A stretch of DNA of 5,078 nt. It comes from an uncultured Eubacteriales bacterium (GTDB taxonomy: Bacteria; Bacillota_A; Clostridia; Saccharofermentanales; Saccharofermentanaceae). Under the pieces are notes generated by a model. The model worked only from the letters and a program-made list of their open reading frames with translations. It was not told where the DNA came from and made no database searches. The DNA lies in contig OMQY01000096.1 in NCBI GenBank assembly GCA_900313405.1, positions 1 to 5,078 of the forward strand, in the 5' to 3' direction. The translations under genes were made by a program, and so were the position numbers. This document shows, in pieces, positions 1 to 5,078 of this stretch (within the stretch, counting starts at the first letter, position 1; every line of letters starts with the position of its first letter).

Positions 1-408
1 AGCGAACTGAACAGTTGCCTTATATGCTACAAAACAGGGTTCAACGATAATGACCTCATCGCCGGGATCGATAAGCGCACGTGCGGCAAGATCGAGTCCT
101 TCGCTGCCGCCGACGGTAATAAGGACTTCACCCTTATAGTCATAATCCACGCCATATCTTCTGGATATATAAGAAACAATGGCTTTACGCGAATCGGTAT
201 AACCGGCATTCGGAGAATAATGAGTATAACCGTCGATAAGTGAATTGATACCTACTTCTCTTATCTTCCAGGGAGTTACAAAATCAGGCTCGCCAATCGA
301 CAGTGAAATGACGCCCTGCATCTCGCTTGCCAGGTCAAAGAACCTTCTTATAGCCGAAGGCGGAACCTGTTTAACTACTCCCGAGATCTTGGATTCATAA
401 TCGATCAT
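1..408 (-). CDS. PLP-dependent class I/II aminotransferase, N-terminal part (cut by window edge)
   Basis: My translation from the ATG at 408-406 stays open for 136 codons to the window edge, so the C-terminal two thirds are missing, including the expected Schiff-base lysine. The N-terminus matches fold-type I aminotransferases of the aspartate aminotransferase superfamily: PPSAIRRFFDLA (16-27), the substrate-loop motif GEPDFVTPW (39-47), HYSPNAG (63-69), the PLP-phosphate-binding turn GGSEG (100-104) and DPGDEVIIVEP (114-124). Enzymes of this type move an amino group between an amino acid and a 2-oxo acid in the cytoplasm. The substrate cannot be told from this fragment. The start overlaps the stop of the upstream Lrp-type gene by four bases (ATGA). 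Only a weak purine-rich site (AGGCGG) precedes it, which fits translational coupling. Confident of the family, not of the substrate. Confidence 0.9.
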   Translation of the reverse strand, partial: MIDYESKISGVVKQVPPSAIRRFFDLASEMQGVISLSIGEPDFVTPWKIREVGINSLIDGYTHYSPNAGYTDSRKAIVSYISRRYGVDYDYKGEVLITVGGSEGLDLAARALIDPGDEVIIVEPCFVAYKATVQFA

Positions 409-893
409 AATACAACCGCCTGCCTGTCATCGGGCTTGGATACATCAAAGCGTATGCCGTTGTCCTTATATTTACGAAGGATAAAATGCGTTGCAGTAGA
501 CAACACGCCTTCCATAGTGGCAACCTTCTCGTATACGAAGCTTGCAATATCTCTCAGATTATCATCCTCGTAGATAAGGAGCAGATCAAATCCGCCGCTC
601 ATGAGATAGCAGGCAGTAACCTTATCATACTGACTCAGGATATTAGAGATATAATCAAATCCCTGATTCCTTACGGGAGTGATCCTGACTTCGATCATAG
701 CAGTCACATGATCGGGGTAAGTCTTCTCCCAGTTGATCTCTGTTGTATATCCGAGGATTATCTTATCATCGGTAAGCTTCTGTATCTCGGCTCTTACCTC
801 ATCGGCCGGAGCTCCGAGCATTACGGCGATCTCCTCGGGAGTAAGCCGTGCATTCTTCTCTATAAGGCGAAGTAATTCTATATGATCAACCAT
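405..893 (-). CDS. Lrp/AsnC family transcriptional regulator
   Basis: A 162-residue protein, the usual length for the family. Residues 1-55 form the AsnC-type winged helix-turn-helix: a first helix IELLRLIEKNARL, then the DNA-reading helices around LTPEEIAVMLGAPADEVRAE (18-36). The linker ILGYTTEINW (46-55) leads to the RAM/AsnC ligand-binding domain: VTAMIEVRITP (63-73), VTACYLMSGGFDLLL (92-106, matching the family's G-x-x-D turn) and GVLSTATHFIL (129-139). Relatives bind DNA as dimers or octamers and sense amino acids or related metabolites. I chose the ATG at 893 because GGAGG at 902-906 lies 8 bases before it. The upstream in-frame ATG at 908 overlaps that site and has none of its own. 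The stop overlaps the aminotransferase start, so its likely targets include this operon. The ligand is unknown. Confidence 0.92.
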   Translation of the reverse strand: MVDHIELLRLIEKNARLTPEEIAVMLGAPADEVRAEIQKLTDDKIILGYTTEINWEKTYPDHVTAMIEVRITPVRNQGFDYISNILSQYDKVTACYLMSGGFDLLLIYEDDNLRDIASFVYEKVATMEGVLSTATHFILRKYKDNGIRFDVSKPDDRQAVVL

Positions 894-901
894 CTGCGAA
901 T

Positions 902-906
902 CCTCC
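902..906 (-). promoter_or_regulatory. Ribosome binding site that decides the Lrp-type gene start
   Basis: The minus strand reads GGAGG here, 8 bases upstream of the ATG at 893-891. The first G of GGAGG is also the G of the upstream in-frame ATG at 908-906, so initiation there would cover the binding site. The sequence before 908 is AT-rich and holds no Shine-Dalgarno match. This favours the 162-residue product over a 167-residue one. Confidence 0.8.
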
Positions 907-926
907 ATTAGAAATTTAACTTATTG

Positions 927-955
927 ATTTTAACATAATTACTCTGTTAACACAA
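927..955 (-). promoter_or_regulatory. Candidate sigma-70-type promoter for the Lrp-aminotransferase operon
   Basis: The minus strand has TTGTGT (955-950), a 17-base spacer, and TAAAAT (932-927; five of six matches to TATAAT). Transcription would start near 920, leaving a leader of about 27 bases that contains the GGAGG site. A second overlapping candidate is TTGTTT (960-955), 17 bases, TATGTT (937-932), which matches less well. The -35 element lies in the T-tract of the terminator just upstream. The assignment is by eye only; the -35 box matches at just three positions. Confidence 0.4.
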
Positions 956-957
956 AA

Positions 958-981
958 CAAGCCGTCCATAAGGACGGCTTG
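958..981 (-). terminator. Intrinsic terminator after malic enzyme, possibly bidirectional
   Basis: A perfect 10-base-pair stem, CAAGCCGTCC with GGACGGCTTG, closes a 4-base loop (968-971). On the minus strand it starts 20 bases past the malic enzyme stop codon and is followed by TTTTGTGTT (957-949), giving a standard Rho-independent terminator. On the plus strand the same hairpin is followed by CTTTATTTT (982-990), so it could also stop transcription coming the other way. No plus-strand gene in the window reads toward it, so minus-strand use is the main call. Confidence 0.85.
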
Positions 982-1001
982 CTTTATTTTCGAAAAGTAT
1001 C

Positions 1002-2183
1002 TCAGATACGAGCTACGCCGCTATCCTTGGCTGCCTTTGCAACAGCAGCTGCAACCGTAGGACCTACTCTGTTGTCAAATGCATCAGGCAGGATGTAATC
1101 GGGATTGAGTTCCTCATCAGATACGAGGCTTGCGATAGCATCAGCAGCTGCAAGCTTCATTGCATCATTGATGTCGGATGCACGAACATCAAGAGCACCT
1201 CTGAAGATACCCGGGAATGCGAGCACATTGTTGACCTGGTTCGGGAAGTCAGAGCGACCAGTTGCCATAACGGCAACACCGGCCTTCTTAGCCTCATCAG
1301 GCATGATCTCAGGTGTAGGATTAGCGCAGGCAAATACGATAGGATCCTTTGCCATAGTAGCAACCATCTCTGCTGTAAGAACACCGGGAGCGGAAACACC
1401 GATAAATACGTCAGCACCGACGAGAACCTCGGCAAGAGTTCCCTTCTTACCCTTCTGGTTCGTGATTGCAGCGATCTCTTCCTTGGCAGCGTTCATGTGA
1501 TCAGGTCTTCCCTGATAGATAGCGCCGGCTCTGTCGCAGAGAACAACATCATGAAGTCCGCGTGCGATAAGGAGCTTAGTTATAGCAGTTGCTGCAGCAC
1601 CTGCACCGTTGACTACAACGGAGATATCATCGATGTGCTTGCCTGTAAGCTTGAGAGCGTTGATCATACCGGCAAGTGTGATAACAGCTGTACCGTGCTG
1701 GTCATCGTGGAAGATCGGGATATCTACTTCAGGGTCTTCCTTCAGTCTCTTCTCGATCTCGAAGCAGCGGGGAGCTGAAATATCCTCGAGGTTTACACCG
1801 CCGAAGGAACCGGCAAGGAGCTTAACTGTCTTAACGATCTCATCTACATCCTTGGAACGAACGCAAAGAGGGAAAGCATCGACATCACCGAAAGCCTTAA
1901 ACAGAGCGCACTTACCTTCCATAACAGGCATACCGGCCTCAGGTCCGATATCACCGAGACCTAATACAGCCGTACCGTCAGTAACAACTGCTACAAGATT
2001 GGATCTTCTCGTATACTTGTAGGAAAGATCAACATTCTCAGAGATCTCAAGACAAGGAGCAGCAACTCCGGGCGTATATGCCACTGCCAGCTCTTCCTTT
2101 GTGCCTACGGGAGCACGAGCGATTACTTCGATCTTACCCTTCCATTCAGTATGCTTCTGAATAGCCAATTCGTTGTTGTCCAT
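1002..2183 (-). CDS. Malic enzyme (malate dehydrogenase, oxaloacetate-decarboxylating; short bacterial form)
   Basis: A 393-residue cytoplasmic enzyme that oxidatively decarboxylates malate to pyruvate and CO2 with a divalent metal and NAD(P)+. Visible motifs: AVAYTPGVA (33-41) with the probable catalytic Tyr36; TDGTAVLGLGDIGPEAGMPVM (68-88) followed by EGK with the probable catalytic Lys91; NLEDISAP (131-138) with metal ligands Glu133 and Asp134; FHDDQHGTA (158-166) with Asp160/Asp161; a Rossmann turn VNGAGAAA (191-198); and ANPTPEI (287-293). Asp217 (LCDRAG) at the end of the second Rossmann strand hints at NAD+ preference, but that is an inference. The length is that of the short bacterial form; the C-terminal phosphotransacetylase-like domain of long MaeB enzymes is absent. 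GGAGG at 2190-2194, 6 bases before the ATG, fixes the start. A terminator follows. I found no convincing promoter in the 60-base gap upstream, so it may be co-transcribed with the membrane protein gene. Confidence 0.95.
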   Translation of the reverse strand: MDNNELAIQKHTEWKGKIEVIARAPVGTKEELAVAYTPGVAAPCLEISENVDLSYKYTRRSNLVAVVTDGTAVLGLGDIGPEAGMPVMEGKCALFKAFGDVDAFPLCVRSKDVDEIVKTVKLLAGSFGGVNLEDISAPRCFEIEKRLKEDPEVDIPIFHDDQHGTAVITLAGMINALKLTGKHIDDISVVVNGAGAAATAITKLLIARGLHDVVLCDRAGAIYQGRPDHMNAAKEEIAAITNQKGKKGTLAEVLVGADVFIGVSAPGVLTAEMVATMAKDPIVFACANPTPEIMPDEAKKAGVAVMATGRSDFPNQVNNVLAFPGIFRGALDVRASDINDAMKLAAADAIASLVSDEELNPDYILPDAFDNRVGPTVAAAVAKAAKDSGVARI

Positions 2184-2243
2184 AGTTTACCTCCGCTTAT
2201 AACGTTCGTAATTATTTATAAATGAGCCAACCGGCACGATTTA

Positions 2244-3041
2244 TCATTCTTTAACCCCATCAACTTCATCCTGTGACACAAAAGCAAAATGCCTGTCTGT
2301 CATAATGCAGTAGATGATACCTATATATCTGGCCGTTGCCAATGATAACAGTACTAACAGGTAAGAATCAAGTACATATTGCGCTGTAGATGATATTTTA
2401 CCCACCAGTTCCACCACTGCATCGAGCAAAAACGAAGCCAATAACAGCAATACCAGGTTCTTTACATTAGTCAGGTAAAACCCCTTTGTCTCAGTAAACA
2501 TTGCCTTAAACGACCCGAAGAACCCGTAGTCCCCTGACAGATAACATGCTCTGAACATAACGGCATATGGTATCAGGAGCAAGGCACCGATAAAAAGGAT
2601 AGCCGATACACAAGCGATAGGAATGATAAGTATCATGAATCCGACGATGATCAGGAAGATCCTGACGATCAACTTGTTAATTGGCAGAGCGTGTGACGTA
2701 TTTCCCATCTCGATCCTGTGATCCCGGATATAAATGCCTGTATAGAGCAGTCCGCCGATCATGGTGAGCAATTCAACGACCACTACATGACCTACATAGA
2801 TCCAGTTGTCATGAGTAAGCGGTACATCCTTGAGAAGATCGTTAGTCATAGCCGAATCTCCGTCCATCGCAGCATCATACAATTTGTCATACCATTTGAA
2901 TACCGCCGTGAAATCATTATCACCTATGGGGAAAAATACAGTCGTAAGATTAAGTATTACAAGAATGAGGAAGAGTCCTCTCGCGAGATTAACGCTCCTT
3001 AGTTTGTCTATCTTGAATATTTCCGTTATCGACTGATTCAT
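2244..3041 (-). CDS. Multi-pass integral membrane protein of unknown function
   Basis: I do not recognise a named family with confidence. From the ATG at 3041 the product is 265 residues with about six hydrophobic stretches: roughly 22-38, 81-104, 124-143, 144-163, 190-212 and 224-246. A polar, acidic segment (about 41-78) lies between the first two and is probably one extramembrane loop. The C-terminus is short and charged (DEVDGVKE). The pattern PYAVMFRACYLSGDYG-FFGSFKAM (158-181) between membrane segments loosely resembles DUF975-like or glycerophosphodiesterase-associated membrane domains, but this is only an impression. The frame is open upstream to a TTG at 3077; I prefer ATG 3041 because the extra residues are AT-rich and unlike the body. 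Neither start has a Shine-Dalgarno site. It lies 60 bases upstream of malic enzyme on the same strand and diverges from glutamine synthetase. Confidence 0.8.
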   Translation of the reverse strand: MNQSITEIFKIDKLRSVNLARGLFLILVILNLTTVFFPIGDNDFTAVFKWYDKLYDAAMDGDSAMTNDLLKDVPLTHDNWIYVGHVVVVELLTMIGGLLYTGIYIRDHRIEMGNTSHALPINKLIVRIFLIIVGFMILIIPIACVSAILFIGALLLIPYAVMFRACYLSGDYGFFGSFKAMFTETKGFYLTNVKNLVLLLLASFLLDAVVELVGKISSTAQYVLDSYLLVLLSLATARYIGIIYCIMTDRHFAFVSQDEVDGVKE

Positions 3042-3043
3042 GC

Positions 3044-3061
3044 TGATATTTTGCAATATTA
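3044..3061. repeat. Imperfect inverted repeat beside the membrane protein start (possible operator)
   Basis: TGATATT, a TTGC spacer, then AATATTA: two 7-base arms with one mismatched position. It starts 3 bases upstream of the membrane protein ATG and overlaps the minus-strand TATAAT at 3058-3063. A protein bound here would block both the promoter and the start of the transcript. Short AT-rich palindromes arise by chance in such spacers, and I cannot match it to a known regulator site (it is not a GlnR/TnrA TGTnA-n7-TnACA box). Confidence 0.3.
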
Positions 3062-3063
3062 TA
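3058..3063 (-). promoter_or_regulatory. Candidate -10 element for the membrane protein gene
   Basis: The minus strand reads a perfect TATAAT, preceded by TGCT (close to, but not, an extended -10). No good -35 hexamer sits 16-18 bases upstream; that region reads like AAATAA. If used, transcription would begin near 3050-3052, only about 10 bases before the ATG at 3041, giving a nearly leaderless message that fits the missing Shine-Dalgarno site. Confidence 0.4.
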
Positions 3064-3085
3064 AGCAAAAAAATCAATATTTATT

Positions 3086-3124
3086 TTGGCATATATATAA
3101 TAAATAGAAGTAATACTGTATGAT
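3086..3124 (+). promoter_or_regulatory. AT-rich promoter region of glutamine synthetase (exact boxes uncertain)
   Basis: This part of the divergent spacer holds several promoter-like words on the plus strand: TTGGCA (3086-3091; five of six to TTGACA), a perfect TATAAT (3096-3101), TAATAC (3111-3116) and TATGAT (3119-3124). They do not pair cleanly. TTGGCA is 19 bases from TAATAC, too close to TATAAT and too far from TATGAT. TATAAT has only a poor -35 (TCAATA, 16-base spacer). The leader would be about 30-55 bases. No sigma-54 site: TGGCA lacks a TTGC at the right distance. Confidence 0.4.
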
Positions 3125-3161
3125 AGAATATTGTCGAAAATATACATAGGACGGTAAGAAT

Positions 3162-5072
3162 ATGACAGACTTAACGGTAGATCCCGGACTTATCAGGATA
3201 ATCCCCCCTGAGAAACACTCAGTTGAAGATATAACAGCTATCCTAGAACAACATCCCGAGATCAGATTCGTGTCTCTCACAGGCGTTGACCTCGCAGGAA
3301 ACGATACGGATGAGAAGATCCCGATCAAGGATTTCCACGATAACCTTGCCAACTACCTTAAGGGTGATGCCGTACAGACAGACGGTTCATCGGTTGTATT
3401 ACCGGGTATTGCCACACTTAACGACGGTAAGGTCGATCTTGTGCCGGACCCTGACGTAGTCTGGTATGTAGATTATAATTACGAACATATCGATTTTGAG
3501 ACAGGTCTCCCCGTTGCTACATTGCGTGTTCCCTCGTATCTCTACCATAACGGTCAGGCTGTCTGCTCCAGAGCAGTCCTCAAGAAAAGTGCCGAATACT
3601 TCGAAGCACGTGTTAAGGAAGCTTTCGAGAAGAATCCTGCTCTCTGTGCTCAGCACGGTTTCACATATGACGAGCTGGACAGGATCACACTCATTATGGC
3701 TACCGAGCTTGAGTTCTGGGTAAGCTCACCTGATGAGAAGATCAGCACCGAACAGCTCTCGATATCCCAGGTGCTCCAGGAATCATACTGGAAAAGGACT
3801 AAGGGAGTTGTAAGAACCGCACTCGAGCAGGTTATCCTCATTCTTGATCAGTATGGTTTCAATCCCGAGATGGGTCACAAGGAAGTCGGCGGAGTCAAGG
3901 CGGCCGTTACATCTTCCGGCGATTTCCACAGCATTATGGAACAGCTTGAAGTTGACTGGAGATACTCCGATTCACTTCAGGGTGCCGATTACGAGCTTAC
4001 TGCCAGGATCCTGATCAAGGAGATCTTCAGACTTCACGGTCTCGAGGTCAGATTTGACGCCAAGCCGATCCCCGGCGTTGCAGGTTCCGGTGAGCATACA
4101 CATGTAAACGCTGTTGCTTTCCTTAAGAACGGCAAAAAGGTCAATCTCTTTGCACCTGCAGATATGAAGAAGGACTTCCTCAGTGTTATCGGTTGGGGTT
4201 CCCTCCTTGGAATAATGAAGAATTATGATCTCATTAACCCTTTTGTTTCCGCTACTACAGATGCATTCATGAGATTACAGCCCGGATTCGAGGCTCCTAC
4301 ACACGCTGTAGCATCCATCGGTAAAGATGTTCTTACGCCTTCCCGTAACAGAACAGTCCTCTTAGGACTTGTAAGATCCGAGAACAACAGTTATGCAACA
4401 AGATTCGAGCTCCGCTCCCCGAATCCGCATACAAATACATATCTTTGCCTGTCCGCTATCCACCAGTGCATGCTCGACGGTATCGATTATGCATTGAAGT
4501 CCGGCAAGTCCACATCTGATCTCGAGGCTGAGTTCGTAAAGGACTTCGGCACAGAGTCTGATTATCTCGAGAAAGATAAGCTCTATCGTTGTGAAGAGGA
4601 TATTTTCGAGAATTATTCCGATGAGGAGCGTGACAGACTGTTCGGCACTCCGCCTGCAACAGTATATGATTCGCTCAGCCGTTTCCTTCAGACCGACAGT
4701 ATGACTGAGATCCTGTGCGCCGGTGATGTATTTAATGACTTGATCCTCACATCTTATTCTCATGCCATGCTCGATCGCTGGCAGTATGAATTGCTCGAGA
4801 GGATCATCCCTTCGAATCTCACGACTATCCGTACGTATGTAAAGAAGCACACATCTCAGAACACTGTTGATGATGATATGTGGAACGATATAGAGAACCT
4901 GAAACTGAGCCTTGCCAAGAACTCCGGAGAATCAACATCTGTCTTCGAAGGCATCCGTAAGGCAATAGCAGCCAAGAATCTGCGTGATATCTCCAAGCTT
5001 CAGATCAGGATGAACAACAGCATGTCTGAGTTGGCATCCCTCTATAAGGAATACTGCGATAATCAGATATGA
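3162..5072 (+). CDS. Glutamine synthetase, long clostridial form
   Basis: A 636-residue cytoplasmic enzyme forming glutamine from glutamate, ammonia and ATP. N-terminal (beta-grasp-like) part: LTGVDLAGND (39-48), then TDGSSVVLPGIATLNDGK (73-90), like the DGSS motif of type I enzymes. Catalytic domain: TELEFW (181-186) with metal-ligand glutamates; GHKEVGG (238-244); GVAGSGEHTHV (305-315), equivalent to GSGMHxH of type I; PGFEAP (374-379); SRNR (394-397); and RFELRSPNP (414-422), equivalent to R-x-E-x-R-x-P-D-P, with Glu416 and Arg418 likely at the active site. About 200 residues follow, largely helical with charged repeats; type I enzymes of about 440-470 residues lack this extension. I see no type I adenylylation-tyrosine motif. 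Its length lies between types I and III, so I leave subtype and symbol open. AGGACGG (3148-3154), 7 bases before the ATG, supports the start. Confidence 0.95.
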   Translation: MTDLTVDPGLIRIIPPEKHSVEDITAILEQHPEIRFVSLTGVDLAGNDTDEKIPIKDFHDNLANYLKGDAVQTDGSSVVLPGIATLNDGKVDLVPDPDVVWYVDYNYEHIDFETGLPVATLRVPSYLYHNGQAVCSRAVLKKSAEYFEARVKEAFEKNPALCAQHGFTYDELDRITLIMATELEFWVSSPDEKISTEQLSISQVLQESYWKRTKGVVRTALEQVILILDQYGFNPEMGHKEVGGVKAAVTSSGDFHSIMEQLEVDWRYSDSLQGADYELTARILIKEIFRLHGLEVRFDAKPIPGVAGSGEHTHVNAVAFLKNGKKVNLFAPADMKKDFLSVIGWGSLLGIMKNYDLINPFVSATTDAFMRLQPGFEAPTHAVASIGKDVLTPSRNRTVLLGLVRSENNSYATRFELRSPNPHTNTYLCLSAIHQCMLDGIDYALKSGKSTSDLEAEFVKDFGTESDYLEKDKLYRCEEDIFENYSDEERDRLFGTPPATVYDSLSRFLQTDSMTEILCAGDVFNDLILTSYSHAMLDRWQYELLERIIPSNLTTIRTYVKKHTSQNTVDDDMWNDIENLKLSLAKNSGESTSVFEGIRKAIAAKNLRDISKLQIRMNNSMSELASLYKEYCDNQI

Positions 5073-5078
5073 GCATTC
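5069..5078 (+). CDS. Possible start of a downstream gene overlapping the glutamine synthetase stop
   Basis: The glutamine synthetase stop is embedded in ATATGAGC, so an ATG (5069-5071) overlaps TGA (5070-5072) by the ATGA arrangement used by coupled genes. Only Met-Ser-Ile can be read before the window ends. The nearest purine run, AAGGA (5046-5050), is 18 bases away, too far for a normal ribosome binding site, so initiation would depend on coupling. Such an overlap can occur by chance. A nitrogen-related regulator would be in keeping with this family's usual neighbours, but nothing here shows it. Confidence 0.25.

Noticed and set aside
1105..1500. Plus-strand open frame of 131 codons, with others at 486-875 and 1609-2022
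   Set aside because: They lie wholly inside well-supported minus-strand genes, have low-complexity compositions rich in Ser, Ala and Thr or no recognisable motif, and lack ribosome binding sites. They are shadows of biased codon use on the opposite strand.
2223..2236. GAGCC-AACC-GGCAC considered as a terminator after the membrane protein gene
   Set aside because: Only three contiguous pairs (GCC/GGC) form next to the loop, and there is no proper T-run after it on the minus strand.
3086..3102. TTGGCA considered as the -24 element of a sigma-54 promoter for glutamine synthetase
   Set aside because: The required -12 element (TTGC-like) is absent; the bases at that spacing are TATATAATAA.
3111..3121. 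Short palindromes GTAATAC and ATACTGTAT near the glutamine synthetase promoter
   Set aside because: Arms of three to four bases in AT-rich sequence are expected by chance and match no regulator site I know.
3128..3143. Hairpin ATATT-GTCGAA-AATAT in the glutamine synthetase leader, considered as an ANTAR antiterminator target
   Set aside because: ANTAR targets are two tandem hairpins with hexanucleotide loops having A at position 1 and G at position 4. Here there is one weak five-pair AU stem, the loop starts with G, and no terminator follows.
3074..3352. Minus-strand open frame of 92 codons spanning the divergent spacer
   Set aside because: It overlaps the conserved start of glutamine synthetase and its ribosome binding site, and its C-terminal part is translated AT-rich spacer.
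4362..4850. Minus-strand open frame of 162 codons within glutamine synthetase
   Set aside because: It is fully antisense to a conserved gene, shows no family motif, and is rich in Cys, Ile and Arg in the pattern expected from reversed codons.

Overview
The window looks like a stretch of chromosomal core metabolism from a Gram-positive anaerobe of the class Clostridia, most like Lachnospiraceae. That placement is an inference from gene content: an Lrp/AsnC regulator joined to a class I/II aminotransferase, a short (393-residue) malic enzyme, and an unusually long (636-residue) glutamine synthetase of a kind I associate with Clostridia. Strong GGAGG ribosome binding sites, AT-rich spacers and moderately GC-rich coding sequence fit this. 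I see no transposase, integrase, tRNA, rRNA, CRISPR array or phage gene.

Layout. Four genes lie on the minus strand, read from about 3041 down to 1: an integral membrane protein of unknown function (2244-3041), malic enzyme (1002-2183), an Lrp/AsnC-type regulator (405-893), and the N-terminal 136 residues of a PLP-dependent aminotransferase running off the left edge (1-408). A clear intrinsic terminator at 958-981 separates malic enzyme from the regulator. A plausible promoter for the regulator/aminotransferase pair starts in that terminator's T-tract. The regulator and aminotransferase overlap by 4 bases (ATGA), so they are probably translationally coupled. One gene lies on the plus strand: glutamine synthetase (3162-5072), divergent from the membrane protein gene across a 120-base AT-rich region with candidate promoters in both directions. 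A new reading frame begins in an ATGA overlap at the glutamine synthetase stop and leaves the window after three codons.

How the genes fit together. Malic enzyme (malate to pyruvate), an aminotransferase (amino group exchange with 2-oxo acids), an amino-acid-sensing type regulator and glutamine synthetase (ammonia assimilation) all sit at the carbon/nitrogen junction. The grouping is metabolically coherent, but only the regulator-aminotransferase pair shows direct sequence evidence of co-expression.

No previously undescribed system is evident. The points most worth a second look are the near-leaderless start of the membrane protein gene with an inverted repeat over its -10 element, the long glutamine synthetase with its extra C-terminal part, the frame that begins inside its stop codon, and the terminator/promoter overlap at 927-981.
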